A stretch of 64,000 bases of DNA from Microbispora sp. ZYX-F-249 (GTDB lineage: Bacteria > Actinomycetota > Actinomycetes > Streptosporangiales > Streptosporangiaceae), in contig NZ_JBDJAW010000013.1 of assembly GCF_039649665.1 (NCBI RefSeq), positions 1-64,000 on the forward strand. The letters run 5' to 3'. The notes beneath the pieces were generated by a model, which made no database searches, was not told where the DNA came from, and saw only the letters and a program-made list of their open reading frames with translations. Within the stretch, counting starts at the first letter, position 1; each line of letters starts with the position of its first letter. Shown here piece after piece: positions 33,699 through 42,273 of this stretch. Both the position numbers and the translations under genes were made by a program.

Positions 33699-34316
33699 GT
33701 GGTGGCCACTGACACGTCCGAGCCCGCCCGGCGTCGCCGGCACGGCAAGCAGCTCGAGTCCGCGATCCTCGCGGCAGGATGGGACGAGCTTGTCGAGGTC
33801 GGATACGCTCGTCTCACCATGGGGTCGGTCGCCGCTCGCGCTCACACCAGCGAGCCTGTGCTCTACCGCCGCTGGGCGAACAAAGACCAGCTCGTGCTCG
33901 CCGCGCTGGATCACTACCGGAACGCCAACCCAGTCGCCGTCCCCGACACCGGTGCACTCCGGAGCGACCTGCTCGCACAGTTGGCTGCCCTGGGCGAAGC
34001 CCTCGCAGGGTTTTTCGCCATCGCCGCGGCCGCCGCGTTCTCGGGGCTGCTCGCCGACACCGGTATGAGCCCCTCGCAGATCCGCGAGCACGTCATGGGC
34101 GATCAGTTGCTCCCGCACCGGCGGACCATTTACCAGCGCGCGCACGACCGTGGCGAGATCGATCTCGACCGGATACCCGCTGCGGTGCTCGCTCTGCCCT
34201 TCGAACTCGTGCGACACGACATGCTCATGGACCTCGGACCACCGAAGCCCCCGCGCATCCAGTCGATCGTGGACGAGCTCTTCCTGCCCCTGGTACGGGC
34301 TTATCCGGCGGGCTGA
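33699..34316 (+). CDS. TetR-family transcriptional regulator
   Basis: The 205-residue protein has an N-terminal helix-turn-helix (ESAILAAGWDELVEVGYARL, TMGSVAARAHTSEPVLYRRW) and a helical ligand domain. Tandem GTG codons at 33699 and 33702 are candidate starts. No clear ribosome site precedes them, so the mRNA may be leaderless. The perfect palindrome ends 8 nt upstream, consistent with autorepression. The divergent monooxygenase is the likely co-regulated target. Confidence 0.88.
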   Translation: MVATDTSEPARRRRHGKQLESAILAAGWDELVEVGYARLTMGSVAARAHTSEPVLYRRWANKDQLVLAALDHYRNANPVAVPDTGALRSDLLAQLAALGEALAGFFAIAAAAAFSGLLADTGMSPSQIREHVMGDQLLPHRRTIYQRAHDRGEIDLDRIPAAVLALPFELVRHDMLMDLGPPKPPRIQSIVDELFLPLVRAYPAG

Positions 34317-34338
34317 CGACCGGAGTGCCAAAGGCGGT

Positions 34339-35526
34339 TCATCGCAGGACGATCGCGGCCACCAGAGCCGTGAGAAGTACGACCGTCGATATGGCGAGAT
34401 GGTTCCGCTGCCTGCGGTAGTACCGGCCGTCCCTGACGACATGGGAGGCCGCCGCCCGCCAGATCTCGCGAATCTCCTGCCGGACCGCCGCGGCGGGAAG
34501 ACGCAGGTCGCCCCGCTGGACGAGACGGCGCAGAACCGGGGCCGCATAGGTGAGTGACGTCAGGCAGGCGTCGATCCAGGGCCAGCCCGTCGTCCAGCCG
34601 GCGAGTGCTCCAGCCCTGGATCTCGCCGTCGCCGTCATCTCCCCGAGCAGGGCCGACGTCATGGGCCGGGGCAGCTTCTCGAGTATCTCCCTGTATCTGT
34701 CCGCGAAATCGAGCGACGCCGCCTGCAGGATTCGCCGGGCGAACCTCATCCGGACGTGCCTGACGCATGCCGCGATCATGCTGGCGTCGAGCGGCATCAG
34801 AAGTTCGGTCACGCGTTCCGCGTTCAGCGCCACCAACTGCTCGAGTAACAGCGGGCCCTCCCGGGTCAAACTCGGGATGAGCCGTCTGTCTCCGTCGGCG
34901 GATGCGGGGCCGTAGCGGAACAGAAACGACTTCAGCAGGACCGTGGCACTGTCGTCCGGCAGTTCCAGGACGAATTCCGGGCCGGGAAGCAGGCTGACGG
35001 CGATGAAGGTGCGGGCTCGCTCGGGGACGTCGTGTAGTCGCGTGATGGAGTACAACAGATGGGCGGTCCGGCCACGATTCTCCGCGGCGTATTCCCTGAG
35101 GCGTGCGGGGGCCCTCTCGGGGTCCGTCGCCAGCCGGAAAGCCAGCCGTTTCAGCACCTCGGTCCGGTGCGCGCTCTCGAGTTGCCCGAGCCGCTGCATC
35201 ACGCGATCGGCCGCCATCCCGTAGAGGAGGCCCGCACATTTGTCGTGACCGTTCCGCGCGCATATGAGATTGACGAGCTCTTCCGATCTCGGGTACTCCG
35301 ACAACAGATAGACCTGTCTGTCGTGATCCCGCTTGCAGAACTCGCCGAACGCGCTCTCGATGTCGCGCACGCTCAGGTTTCGAAGATCGTCCTCCAGTGA
35401 CGGCTGCGCGAAGTTGTTGATCTGTGAGTTGCCCGTCCCGTGATTGATCTGCAGGCCGCGCGCAGCGCGGGCGTCCACGGACGGGCGTGCGGTCTCACCC
35501 GGGTTCTCCTCGTCCCGCTCACGCAT
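34339..35526 (-). CDS. Tail-anchored helical protein with N-terminal GLQIN...GNxQxNxF motif
   Basis: The 395-residue protein matches no family I can name. Residues 18-39 carry a motif, GLQINHGTGNSQINNF, that matches the C-terminus of the upstream membrane protein. The middle (45-365) is predominantly helical and charged, with no nucleotide-binding or nuclease motif visible. The last 20 or so residues are a hydrophobic segment (AISTVVLLTALVAAIVL) that would anchor it by its tail in the membrane. ATG 35526 overlaps the upstream stop (TGATG). The shared motif and coupling suggest that the two proteins interact. Confidence 0.8.
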   Translation of the reverse strand: MRERDEENPGETARPSVDARAARGLQINHGTGNSQINNFAQPSLEDDLRNLSVRDIESAFGEFCKRDHDRQVYLLSEYPRSEELVNLICARNGHDKCAGLLYGMAADRVMQRLGQLESAHRTEVLKRLAFRLATDPERAPARLREYAAENRGRTAHLLYSITRLHDVPERARTFIAVSLLPGPEFVLELPDDSATVLLKSFLFRYGPASADGDRRLIPSLTREGPLLLEQLVALNAERVTELLMPLDASMIAACVRHVRMRFARRILQAASLDFADRYREILEKLPRPMTSALLGEMTATARSRAGALAGWTTGWPWIDACLTSLTYAAPVLRRLVQRGDLRLPAAAVRQEIREIWRAAASHVVRDGRYYRRQRNHLAISTVVLLTALVAAIVLR

Positions 35527-35840
35527 CACGACAGGAAGGTGTTGTGCTGGGTGTTCCCGCCGGATTGGTTGATCTGCACCCCCTGGGCATGACGAGCGTC
35601 GATCTGACCATGGGTGGCGTTCGCCGCGGGTGACGTCGAGCCTCGTCCGTCGTCGCCGCGGGAGACGGGAAGCAGGTGCGGCACGACCAATGCGGCGAGC
35701 GCCAGAAGGGAGCCGATTACGCTGGCGAACTTGTCGGCCCTGTCGAGCCCGACCACCGAGTAATACCCCACGAGTCCGATGACGACGAGGCCGAAAATCA
35801 GCCGTCCCGCCCATATCCACGTGCGATTGCGGTGTGGCAT
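35526..35840 (-). CDS. Small two-helix membrane protein with C-terminal GVQIN...GNxQxNxF motif
   Basis: The 104-residue protein has transmembrane helices at about residues 8-30 and 38-58, a polar linker, and a C-terminal motif at 87-102, GVQINQSGGNTQHNTF. Thirteen of 23 residues match the N-terminal motif of the next gene, starting at D-A-R. The motif has RHIM/amyloid-signalling character (V-Q-I followed by Gly-Asn and spaced Gln/Asn). ATG 35840 has GGGAGG 12 nt upstream, a long spacing, so the start is tentative. Confidence 0.75.
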   Translation of the reverse strand: MPHRNRTWIWAGRLIFGLVVIGLVGYYSVVGLDRADKFASVIGSLLALAALVVPHLLPVSRGDDGRGSTSPAANATHGQIDARHAQGVQINQSGGNTQHNTFLS

Positions 35841-36027
35841 CGAATGAATCGCCCTCCCGGTGGACGGAGCGGTCAGCGTCCCCGTCTGACGGAAGCAACT
35901 CGACGAGGCCCTTTCACACTTTACGACGACGATCCTTGGCGCGTCCGCCGTGTGATCGCCGCCGGCCGATCGGCGGGCGTTCGCCAAAGATGCCCGGCCG
36001 GCAGGGCCCGCATGACCGCGCCGCCTG

Positions 36028-37284
36028 TCAGGTCCCGCCGGTCTCGGTGAGCCTGCGGGCGAGGTAGCGGCGCTCCGCGTCCGTCGGCGCGAGCGCCAGG
36101 GCCTCCCCGTAGGCCTGCGTCGCGTCCGCCGTACGGCCCAGCCGGCGCAGCAGGTCCGCACGGGTGGCGGCGAGCAGGTGGTGCCCGGCCAGTTCGCCGG
36201 CGGCCCGCAGCTCGTCGACCAGTCGCAGACCGGCGAGGGGGCCGTCGGCCATCGCCACGGCCACCGCCCGGTTCAGCTCGACAACCGGGGACGGCGCCAG
36301 CCGTGCCAACTCTCCGTACAGCCCGGCGATCTGGGGCCAGTCGGTGTCGTCCGGGTCGAGGGCGGTGGCATGACAGGCGGCGATGGCCGCCTGCACCTGG
36401 TACGGCCCGGGGCGGCGGCGCGCCAGCGCGTCGTCCAGGAGTCGCAGCCCCTCCTCGATCTCGTCGTGGTCCCATTTCGCGCGGTCCTGGAACTCCAGCG
36501 TGACGATGTCGCCCGCCTCGTCGAACCGGGCCGCGCGCCGTGAGTCCTGCAGCAGCATGAGCGCGAGCAGCCCCTGCGCCTCGGGCTCGCCCGGCATGAG
36601 CCCGGCGAGCACCCGGGCCAGCCGGATGGCCTCGACCGTGAGTTCCGGCCGGGCGGGGCTCGGCCCGCCGCTGGCCGAATAGCCCTCGGTGAACAGGACG
36701 TACAGCACGCCGAGCACACCCGCCGTCCGCTCGGCCAGCAGATGCGCGGGCGGCACCCGGTAGGGGATGCCCGCGTTGCGTATCTTGCGCTTGGCCCTGA
36801 CCAGCCGCTGCGCCATGGTGGCCTCCGGCACCATGAACGCCGCGGCGATCTCGGCCGTGGTGAGCCCCGCGAGCGTACGGAGCGTGAGGGCGACCTGCGC
36901 CTCCAGCGGCAGGGCCGGGTGACAGCAGGTGAACATCAGACGCAACCGGTCGTCGGGCACGTGATCCTCCTCCGCGGACTCCGGCCGGGGCTCCGGGCCG
37001 GGCCCGGCCGGCGCCGAGGCCAGCGCGCGCAGCCGCGCCGCCTCGGCGGTGCCGCGGCGGAACCGGTCCAGCGCCCGGTTGCGCGCCGCGGTGGTGAGCC
37101 ACGCCCCGGGACGGCGCGGCACACCGTCCCGGGGCCAGCGGGCGAGCGCCTGGGCGAAGGCGTCCTGGGCGCACTCCTCGGCCAGGTCCCAGTCGCCGGT
37201 CAGCCGGATCAGCATGGCGACGACACGGCCCCACTCCTCGCGGAACGCCTCCTCGACGACCCGGGTGACGTCGGCGCCGCTCAT
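36028..37284 (-). CDS. ECF42-type RNA polymerase sigma factor with C-terminal TPR-like extension
   Basis: The 418-residue protein has sigma region 2 (DWDLAEECAQDAFAQALARW), region 4 (LTLRTLAGLTTAEIAAAFMV, PEATMAQRLVRAKRKIR), and a long helical extension including GVLYVLFTEGYSAS and repeated helix pairs. ECF42 factors have this extension and no anti-sigma factor. They pair with a DGPF-domain protein, which is encoded directly upstream. The start overlaps that gene's stop by ATGA. Confidence 0.92.
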   Translation of the reverse strand: MSGADVTRVVEEAFREEWGRVVAMLIRLTGDWDLAEECAQDAFAQALARWPRDGVPRRPGAWLTTAARNRALDRFRRGTAEAARLRALASAPAGPGPEPRPESAEEDHVPDDRLRLMFTCCHPALPLEAQVALTLRTLAGLTTAEIAAAFMVPEATMAQRLVRAKRKIRNAGIPYRVPPAHLLAERTAGVLGVLYVLFTEGYSASGGPSPARPELTVEAIRLARVLAGLMPGEPEAQGLLALMLLQDSRRAARFDEAGDIVTLEFQDRAKWDHDEIEEGLRLLDDALARRRPGPYQVQAAIAACHATALDPDDTDWPQIAGLYGELARLAPSPVVELNRAVAVAMADGPLAGLRLVDELRAAGELAGHHLLAATRADLLRRLGRTADATQAYGEALALAPTDAERRYLARRLTETGGT

Positions 37285-37595
37285 TCCGGCCAGAACGGCC
37301 GCACCTCGATCGCGCCGAACGACGCCACCGGGTGCTTCGAGGCGATCTCGATGGCCTCGTCCAGGTCGGCGCACTCGATGATGTCGAATCCGGCGATCTG
37401 CTCCTTGGTCTCGGCGAACGGCCCCTGGGTCACCAGTCCGGCCCGCACCGTCGTGGCGTCGCCGGCGGGGCACAGGCGATGCCCGCCGAGGCGCACGCCG
37501 CGGCGCTCGGTCTCCTCGACCCACGCCTCCGGGTCGGCCTGCTCGGGGCTCACCTCGACCGACTCCTCGGCACAGATCAACAGCAGGTACTTCAT
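37281..37595 (-). CDS. YciI/DGPF-domain protein paired with the sigma factor
   Basis: The 104-residue protein has the family fold markers MKYLLLICAEE, QGPFAETKEQIAGFDIIECA, and a final IEVRPF strand. DGPF proteins are the conserved partners and targets of ECF42 sigma factors. Their biochemical role is unsettled. It is translationally coupled to the sigma gene and preceded by a sequence matching the ECF42 promoter pattern. ATG 37595 follows GGAGGAG. Confidence 0.9.
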   Translation of the reverse strand: MKYLLLICAEESVEVSPEQADPEAWVEETERRGVRLGGHRLCPAGDATTVRAGLVTQGPFAETKEQIAGFDIIECADLDEAIEIASKHPVASFGAIEVRPFWPE

Positions 37596-37648
37596 CGGTT
37601 GTCTCCTCCGGGACACGGTGGCCGCCCTGCGCGGCCGCTCTCCTCTAC

Positions 37649-37674
37649 GACGCGATGGTGTCCCGAAATCGACA
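37649..37674 (-). promoter_or_regulatory. Candidate ECF42-dependent promoter
   Basis: On the minus strand, TGTCGA (37674-37669) is followed after 16 nt by CGTC (37652-37649), about 55 nt before the DGPF gene. This matches the TGTCGA/CGWC pattern described for ECF42 in Streptomyces and implies autoregulation. Confidence 0.55.
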
Positions 37675-37767
37675 GCCGGTTCCGCCCGGATGTCGAAAAT
37701 CCGCCCCGGCGCCGTCGTGCTTGCGGGAGGCGCTCGTCGGAAGGCGCCGTACGGGAAGGCGGGACGC

Positions 37768-39054
37768 ATGTCCGAGGTGGCCCGGGGGGCAGCCGGTCGA
37801 GACGGACGGCGAGAGGGCCGGGACCGGAGAGCCGTGCCACGGGCACGAGCGGCGGTGACGGCGGTGTTCGCCGTGAACGGCGCCCTGATCGCCGCGTTCG
37901 CGGTCCGTACGCCCTCCCTCAAGATGGACCACGATCTGACGGAGGGACTGCTGGGCCTCCTGAACGCCCTGGCCGGTGTGGCGGCGCTCGCCGCGACGCG
38001 GGTCGCCGGGCGACTCGCGGCGCGGATCGGCAGCGCCTGGGTCGTGCGGATCGCCGCGGTCGCCCTTCCCCTCGCCCTGGTCGGGGTGGGCCTCGCCGGC
38101 GGGCACGTCCACCTGGCCGCGGCCATGGTCTTCGTCGGAGCCGCGAACGGGCTGCTCGACACGGGCATGAACGCGCAGGCGGTGATGGTCGAACGGGCGG
38201 CGCACCGTCCCATCATGAACGGCTGCCACGCGGCATGGAGCATCGGCTCGGTGGCCGGTTCGGTCACCGGCGGGGCCGCGGCGCAGGCGGGCATGTCCCT
38301 CACCACGCACTACCTGATCCTGGGGGCGGTCGTGACGACCGTCGCCCTGGTGACGGGCAGATGGCTGCCGGCCGAGGAACCCTCCGCGGAGCACCCGTCC
38401 GCGCGTACGGACGACGTGCCCGGACGGCGAGGACGGCGGGCGGGCTGGACGCGCCGCGTCCTGCTTCTCGGCGCGATGGGCGCGGCGGTGCTGGCCTGTG
38501 AGGAGGCCGTCATCACCTGGAGCGGGGTGCTCCTGCACGACGATCGGGGCGCTTCACTGGGCGTGGCCTCGCTGGGCCTCGTCGCCTTCACCGCCTGCCA
38601 GACGGCGGGACGGCTCGCGGGCGACCGGCTGTCCGCGCGGTACCCGGCACGCGTCCTGGTCCGGGGCGGCACCGCGCTGGCGGCCATCGGCCTGGCGGCG
38701 GTGGTCGTGGCCCCCACTCCGGTTTTCGCGGTCGCAGGATTCGCCCTCACCGGTCTCGGGCTGGCCTCACCGCTGCCGCTGATCTTCAGCGCGGCCGGGC
38801 ACGCGGGCACGGAGGAGGGCGCCACGGGGGCGACCGCCGCGGTGGCCCGGCTCACCACCATGACGTACTCGGCCATGCTGCTCGCTCCGGCGCTGGTCGG
38901 CCGGGTCGCACAGGTGCTCGGACTGACCTGGACGCTGGCACTGCTGGTGCCGCTGCTGGTGACCGCGGCCTGGAAGGCCTCGGCGGCGATGCGGATCCCG
39001 TCCCGGCCCGATGCCCCGGTCGCTCCCGTCGACGCTCCGGCCGCGTCCGGCTGA
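37768..39054 (+). CDS. MFS transporter
   Basis: The 428-residue protein has about 12 hydrophobic helices split by a charged central loop (near residues 205-225). VNGALIAAFAVRTPSLK, GLLDTGMNAQAVMVER and NGCHAAWSIGSVAGS are typical of the MFS fucose-permease/YbjJ-like group. ATG 37768 follows AAGGCGGG. The substrate is unknown. It is divergent from the ECF42 pair and convergent with folD. Confidence 0.85.
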   Translation: MSEVARGAAGRDGRREGRDRRAVPRARAAVTAVFAVNGALIAAFAVRTPSLKMDHDLTEGLLGLLNALAGVAALAATRVAGRLAARIGSAWVVRIAAVALPLALVGVGLAGGHVHLAAAMVFVGAANGLLDTGMNAQAVMVERAAHRPIMNGCHAAWSIGSVAGSVTGGAAAQAGMSLTTHYLILGAVVTTVALVTGRWLPAEEPSAEHPSARTDDVPGRRGRRAGWTRRVLLLGAMGAAVLACEEAVITWSGVLLHDDRGASLGVASLGLVAFTACQTAGRLAGDRLSARYPARVLVRGGTALAAIGLAAVVVAPTPVFAVAGFALTGLGLASPLPLIFSAAGHAGTEEGATGATAAVARLTTMTYSAMLLAPALVGRVAQVLGLTWTLALLVPLLVTAAWKASAAMRIPSRPDAPVAPVDAPAASG

Positions 39055-39092
39055 CGGGGCAACCGGCCGGTGCGGGCGGCAGGGGGACGCGG

Positions 39093-39938
39093 TCAGCCGC
39101 GCTCGGCGGCCTGGACGGTGTGGCGCAGCAGCAGGGCCGTCGTCACCGGGCCAACCCCGCCGGGCACGGGCGTGAGCGCCCCCGCCTTGTCCGCGACCGC
39201 GACGGCGTCGACGTCGCCGACCAGGCCGCCGTCCTCGGTGGGGTTGGTGCCGACGTCCACGACGACCGCCCCGGTCCGCACATGCTCGGCCGTGATCAGC
39301 CCGGCCCGGCCGGCCGCGGCCACGACCACGTCGGCGACGGCGGTGATCGCGGCCAGGTCCCGCGTGCGGGAGTGGCAGACCGTCACGGTGGCGTTCCGGT
39401 CCAGCAGGAGATGGGCGGCGGGCTTGCCGACCACCGTGGACCGGCCGACCACGGCGACGTGCAGGCCGGCCAGGTCGACGCCGTGGTGGTCGAGGATCGC
39501 CACGACCGCCTCGGCGGTCGCCGGAGCGAACGCGGGCAGGCCCGCGGCCAGGCGGCCCAGCGACAGCGGGTTGGCGCCGTCGACGTCCTTCTCGATCGCG
39601 ATCGCGCCGGCCAGGTCCTCCAGCTTCGCTCCCCGCGGCAGCGGAGTCTGGAGGATGACGCCGTGCACGGTGTCGTCGGCGCTCAGCTCCGCCAGCCGCT
39701 CGCGGATCCGGCCGGGGTCGGCCTCCGCGCCGAGGTCGACGATGTCGCAGGCGATGCCGGCCTTCTCCGCGGCACGCGCGATCGAGCGGACGTACCAGGC
39801 GCTGGACTCGTCCGCGGTCGCCACGACGACCGCGAGCTTCGGCGGCCTGCCGGCCGCGGCGAGTGCGGCGGCCCGCTCGGCGGCCTCGGTCCGGACGGCC
39901 GCGGCGAGCTCCTTGCCGGACAGCACCCGGGCGCTCAT
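39093..39938 (-). CDS. folD: Methylenetetrahydrofolate dehydrogenase / cyclohydrolase
   Basis: The 281-residue bifunctional folate enzyme interconverts methylene-, methenyl- and formyl-THF. Markers are WYVRSIARAAEKAGI (the usual active-site Lys differs or is shifted), GVILQTPLP, NPLSLGRLAAG, VVGRSTVVGKPAAHLL and VDVGTN, with PVPGGVGPVTTALLL near the end. Its ATG overlaps the stop of the cyclodeaminase gene, which does the preceding step. Confidence 0.92.
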   Translation of the reverse strand: MSARVLSGKELAAAVRTEAAERAAALAAAGRPPKLAVVVATADESSAWYVRSIARAAEKAGIACDIVDLGAEADPGRIRERLAELSADDTVHGVILQTPLPRGAKLEDLAGAIAIEKDVDGANPLSLGRLAAGLPAFAPATAEAVVAILDHHGVDLAGLHVAVVGRSTVVGKPAAHLLLDRNATVTVCHSRTRDLAAITAVADVVVAAAGRAGLITAEHVRTGAVVVDVGTNPTEDGGLVGDVDAVAVADKAGALTPVPGGVGPVTTALLLRHTVQAAERG

Positions 39939-40555
39939 CGGGCGATCTCCGCACGGACGGCGGCGGTGACGCGTTCGGCCCGCGCGGCCACGTCGTCCAC
40001 GCCTGCCGCCACGGCGGTCAGTTCGGCGCGGGCCCGCTCGTCCTTGATCCCGCCGAGGTTGATCTCGATGTTCACCCGGGCGGTGGTCGCCGCGGCCCGC
40101 GCGGCCTCGGTGGCGGCGGCGATGTCGGAGACGACGTTCCGGTTGCCGGTGGGCAGCAGTTCCTCGGCGATGCCGACGGCCCTTTCCGCGACGCCGGCGA
40201 CCTCGGCCGGGACCCTGCCCGCTCCCACCAGCGCCTCGGCGATGGCGGCCGACCGGGCGGCCTTCGCCTCGTCGGTGTCCTTGGGCAGCTTGTACGCCTC
40301 GGTGACCGCCGTGAACGCCGCCTCGTCGTCCTCGGCCAGGCGCAGAGCCCTCGACCGCAGTTCGTCGGTCTCGCCGATGATCCGTTCGACCAGGGACGCG
40401 TGCCCGGCGTACTTCTCCCCGGTGCTGTACCGCGCGACCATGCCCAGCAGCGCGGCGGCCTGGGCGGCCTGCAGGGCCGCGGCGGCGCCTCCGCCCGGGG
40501 CGGGCACCCGGTCGGCGAGCCGGGAGAGGAAGTCGCTGATCTTCTCGTCGCGCAT
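39935..40555 (-). CDS. fchA: Formiminotetrahydrofolate cyclodeaminase-like protein
   Basis: The 206-residue helical protein has the cyclodeaminase signature VPAPGGGAAAALQAAQAAAL near residue 17 and NRNVVSDIAAA near residue 138. The enzyme converts formimino-THF to methenyl-THF, the substrate of FolD, which is encoded downstream with a 4-base overlap. No separate formiminotransferase gene is in view. Confidence 0.88.
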   Translation of the reverse strand: MRDEKISDFLSRLADRVPAPGGGAAAALQAAQAAALLGMVARYSTGEKYAGHASLVERIIGETDELRSRALRLAEDDEAAFTAVTEAYKLPKDTDEAKAARSAAIAEALVGAGRVPAEVAGVAERAVGIAEELLPTGNRNVVSDIAAATEAARAAATTARVNIEINLGGIKDERARAELTAVAAGVDDVAARAERVTAAVRAEIAR

Positions 40556-40641
40556 CGCGCCCGTCCTCCGGTGGTGACAGCACGGCCGTGAAAATCCTCC
40601 CACGTCCCCTCCGTCGCGCCCGCGCCGCCTTCCCCGTGTCC

Positions 40642-40705
40642 TCGCGCGTCCTCCGTCCTGCGTGTGTCCTGTTTCGCGCGTCTTCCGTCTCGCGCGTCTT
40701 CCGTC
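40642..40705. repeat. 16-bp direct repeats TCGCGCGTCTTCCGTC
   Basis: Two perfect tandem copies (40674-40689 and 40690-40705) and one copy with a single change (40642-40657) fill the gap between the EamA transporter stop and the cyclodeaminase start. The last copy covers the EamA stop codon. Confidence 0.7.
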
Positions 40706-41648
40706 AGCGGGACGGACAGGCCGGCTCGGCCACGGGCCGTACGGGCTCGGGTGGGGCCTCGGCGCGCCGGGAGGCACCCGCGGGGGCCTGGCCGAGCAGG
40801 GTGCCGCCGAGGGCGAGGACCATGCCGAGCAGCTGAACCGGGCTGAGAGCCTGACCGAGCGCGGCCCAGCCGATGACGGCCGCGGAGACCGGACTCAGCA
40901 GCGCGAGGAAGGCGACGGAGGTCGCGGGCAGCCGGGAGATTCCGCGGAACCAGATCCAGTAGCCGAGGGCGGTGCCGACGATGCCCAGATAGGCGTAGCC
41001 GAGCAGGTTCTCGCCGCTGAGCGCGGGCGGCGCGCCCTCGACGAGCAGGGCGACCGGAACGAGCAGCAGCCCGCCGGCGCTGAGCTGCCATCCGGTGAGG
41101 GCGAGCGCGCCGACGCCCTCGGGACGGCCCCAGCGCTTGGTCAGCACGGTCCCGGCCGACATGGACGCCGCCCCCACGAGCCCGGCGAGCACGCCGACCA
41201 TGTCCAGTCGCGCCTCGGCGCGCAGGACGACCAGTCCGACCCCGAGCAGCCCGACGAGCCCGGCGAGCACCTTGCGCGCGGTCGGACGCTCGGCGAGCAG
41301 CAGGGCGGCGAAGGCGAGCGCGAACAACGGGCCGACGGCGCCCAGCACGGCCGCGACACCGCCCGGCAGCCGGTACGCCGCCAGGAACAGCAACGGGAAG
41401 AACGCCCCGATGTTCAGCGCGCCGAGCACCGCCGCCCGCCAGACCCACACTCCCCGCGGCAGCACGCGGGTGACGGCGAGCAGTGCGAGCCCGGCCGGCA
41501 ACGCTCTGGTCAGCGCGGTGAAAAGGGGACGGTCGGGCGGGAGGAACTCGGTCGTCACGGCGTAGGTCGAGCCCCAGACGAGTGGGGTGAGCGCGGTGAG
41601 GGCGAGCGTGCCCACGGCCGGCAGGGAACCATGGCTGGCGATTCTCAC
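40704..41648 (-). CDS. EamA/DMT-family transporter
   Basis: The 314-residue protein has about ten hydrophobic helices in two EamA repeats (LTPLVWGSTYAVTTEFLPPD first, GTVLTKRWGRPEGVGALALT second). It resembles RhtA/YdcZ-type metabolite exporters. GTG 41648 follows GAGGAG. Divergent from a MarR gene with a shared palindrome, so it is probably the regulated efflux gene. Confidence 0.88.
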   Translation of the reverse strand: MRIASHGSLPAVGTLALTALTPLVWGSTYAVTTEFLPPDRPLFTALTRALPAGLALLAVTRVLPRGVWVWRAAVLGALNIGAFFPLLFLAAYRLPGGVAAVLGAVGPLFALAFAALLLAERPTARKVLAGLVGLLGVGLVVLRAEARLDMVGVLAGLVGAASMSAGTVLTKRWGRPEGVGALALTGWQLSAGGLLLVPVALLVEGAPPALSGENLLGYAYLGIVGTALGYWIWFRGISRLPATSVAFLALLSPVSAAVIGWAALGQALSPVQLLGMVLALGGTLLGQAPAGASRRAEAPPEPVRPVAEPACPSR

Positions 41649-41666
41649 GGTTGCTCCTCGTTGATA

Positions 41667-41682
41667 ATCTCAGTGTTGAGAT
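41667..41682. promoter_or_regulatory. MarR-type operator
   Basis: ATCTCAGTGTTGAGAT has perfect 6-bp arms around a 4-bp centre and lies between the divergent EamA and MarR genes. The ATCT/AGAT ends resemble the operator of the other MarR gene at 4817-4869. Confidence 0.6.
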
Positions 41683-41745
41683 AACAGCACGCCGAACAGT
41701 TAAACGTCAAATAAACGAACGCTGAGAGACGTCGAGGGAGCCTGG

Positions 41746-42246
41746 ATGGGCGACGCCGTGGACATGCTGCTGAGCCAGTGGCGGCGGGAACGGCCGGACG
41801 TGGACCCCTGGCCGATGGGCGTCGTCGGGCGCGTCTCCAGGCTGGCGCGGCTGCTGGACCGGGAGCTGAAGGAGTTCTTCTCGTCGTACGGCCTGGAGAC
41901 GTGGGAGTTCGACGTGCTCGCGACGCTGCGCCGGTCGGGCCCGCCGTACGAGCTGACGGCCGGAGCCCTGAACAGGGCGGCGATGGTCACCTCCGGCGCG
42001 ATCACGAACCGCATCGACCGCATGGCCGCCAGGGGGCTGGTCGAACGGATCCCGGACTCCGGCGACCGGCGGTCCGTCCGCGTACGGCTCACCGGCAGCG
42101 GCCTCGCGCTCGTGGACGAGGTGCTGGAGCCGCACGTCGCGAACGAGGCGCGACTGCTGGCCCCGCTGGACCCGGGGGAGCGAGATCACCTGGTCGGCGC
42201 CCTGCGTACCCTCCTCGCCTCCCTCGGCGACACCACCCTCGGCTAG
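41746..42246 (+). CDS. MarR-family transcriptional regulator (paralogue)
   Basis: The 166-residue winged-helix protein has TWEFDVLATLRRSG, TSGAITNRIDRMAARGLVER and DSGDRRSVRVRLT. It is clearly related to the regulator at 4277-4801, sharing the WRRERPDVD...VGRVSRLARLLDRE N-terminus. It is divergent from the EamA transporter with a palindrome between them, the classic MarR-efflux layout. Confidence 0.9.
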   Translation: MGDAVDMLLSQWRRERPDVDPWPMGVVGRVSRLARLLDRELKEFFSSYGLETWEFDVLATLRRSGPPYELTAGALNRAAMVTSGAITNRIDRMAARGLVERIPDSGDRRSVRVRLTGSGLALVDEVLEPHVANEARLLAPLDPGERDHLVGALRTLLASLGDTTLG

Positions 42247-42273
42247 CTGCGTGTCGCCTGTGAGGCAGGCCGG

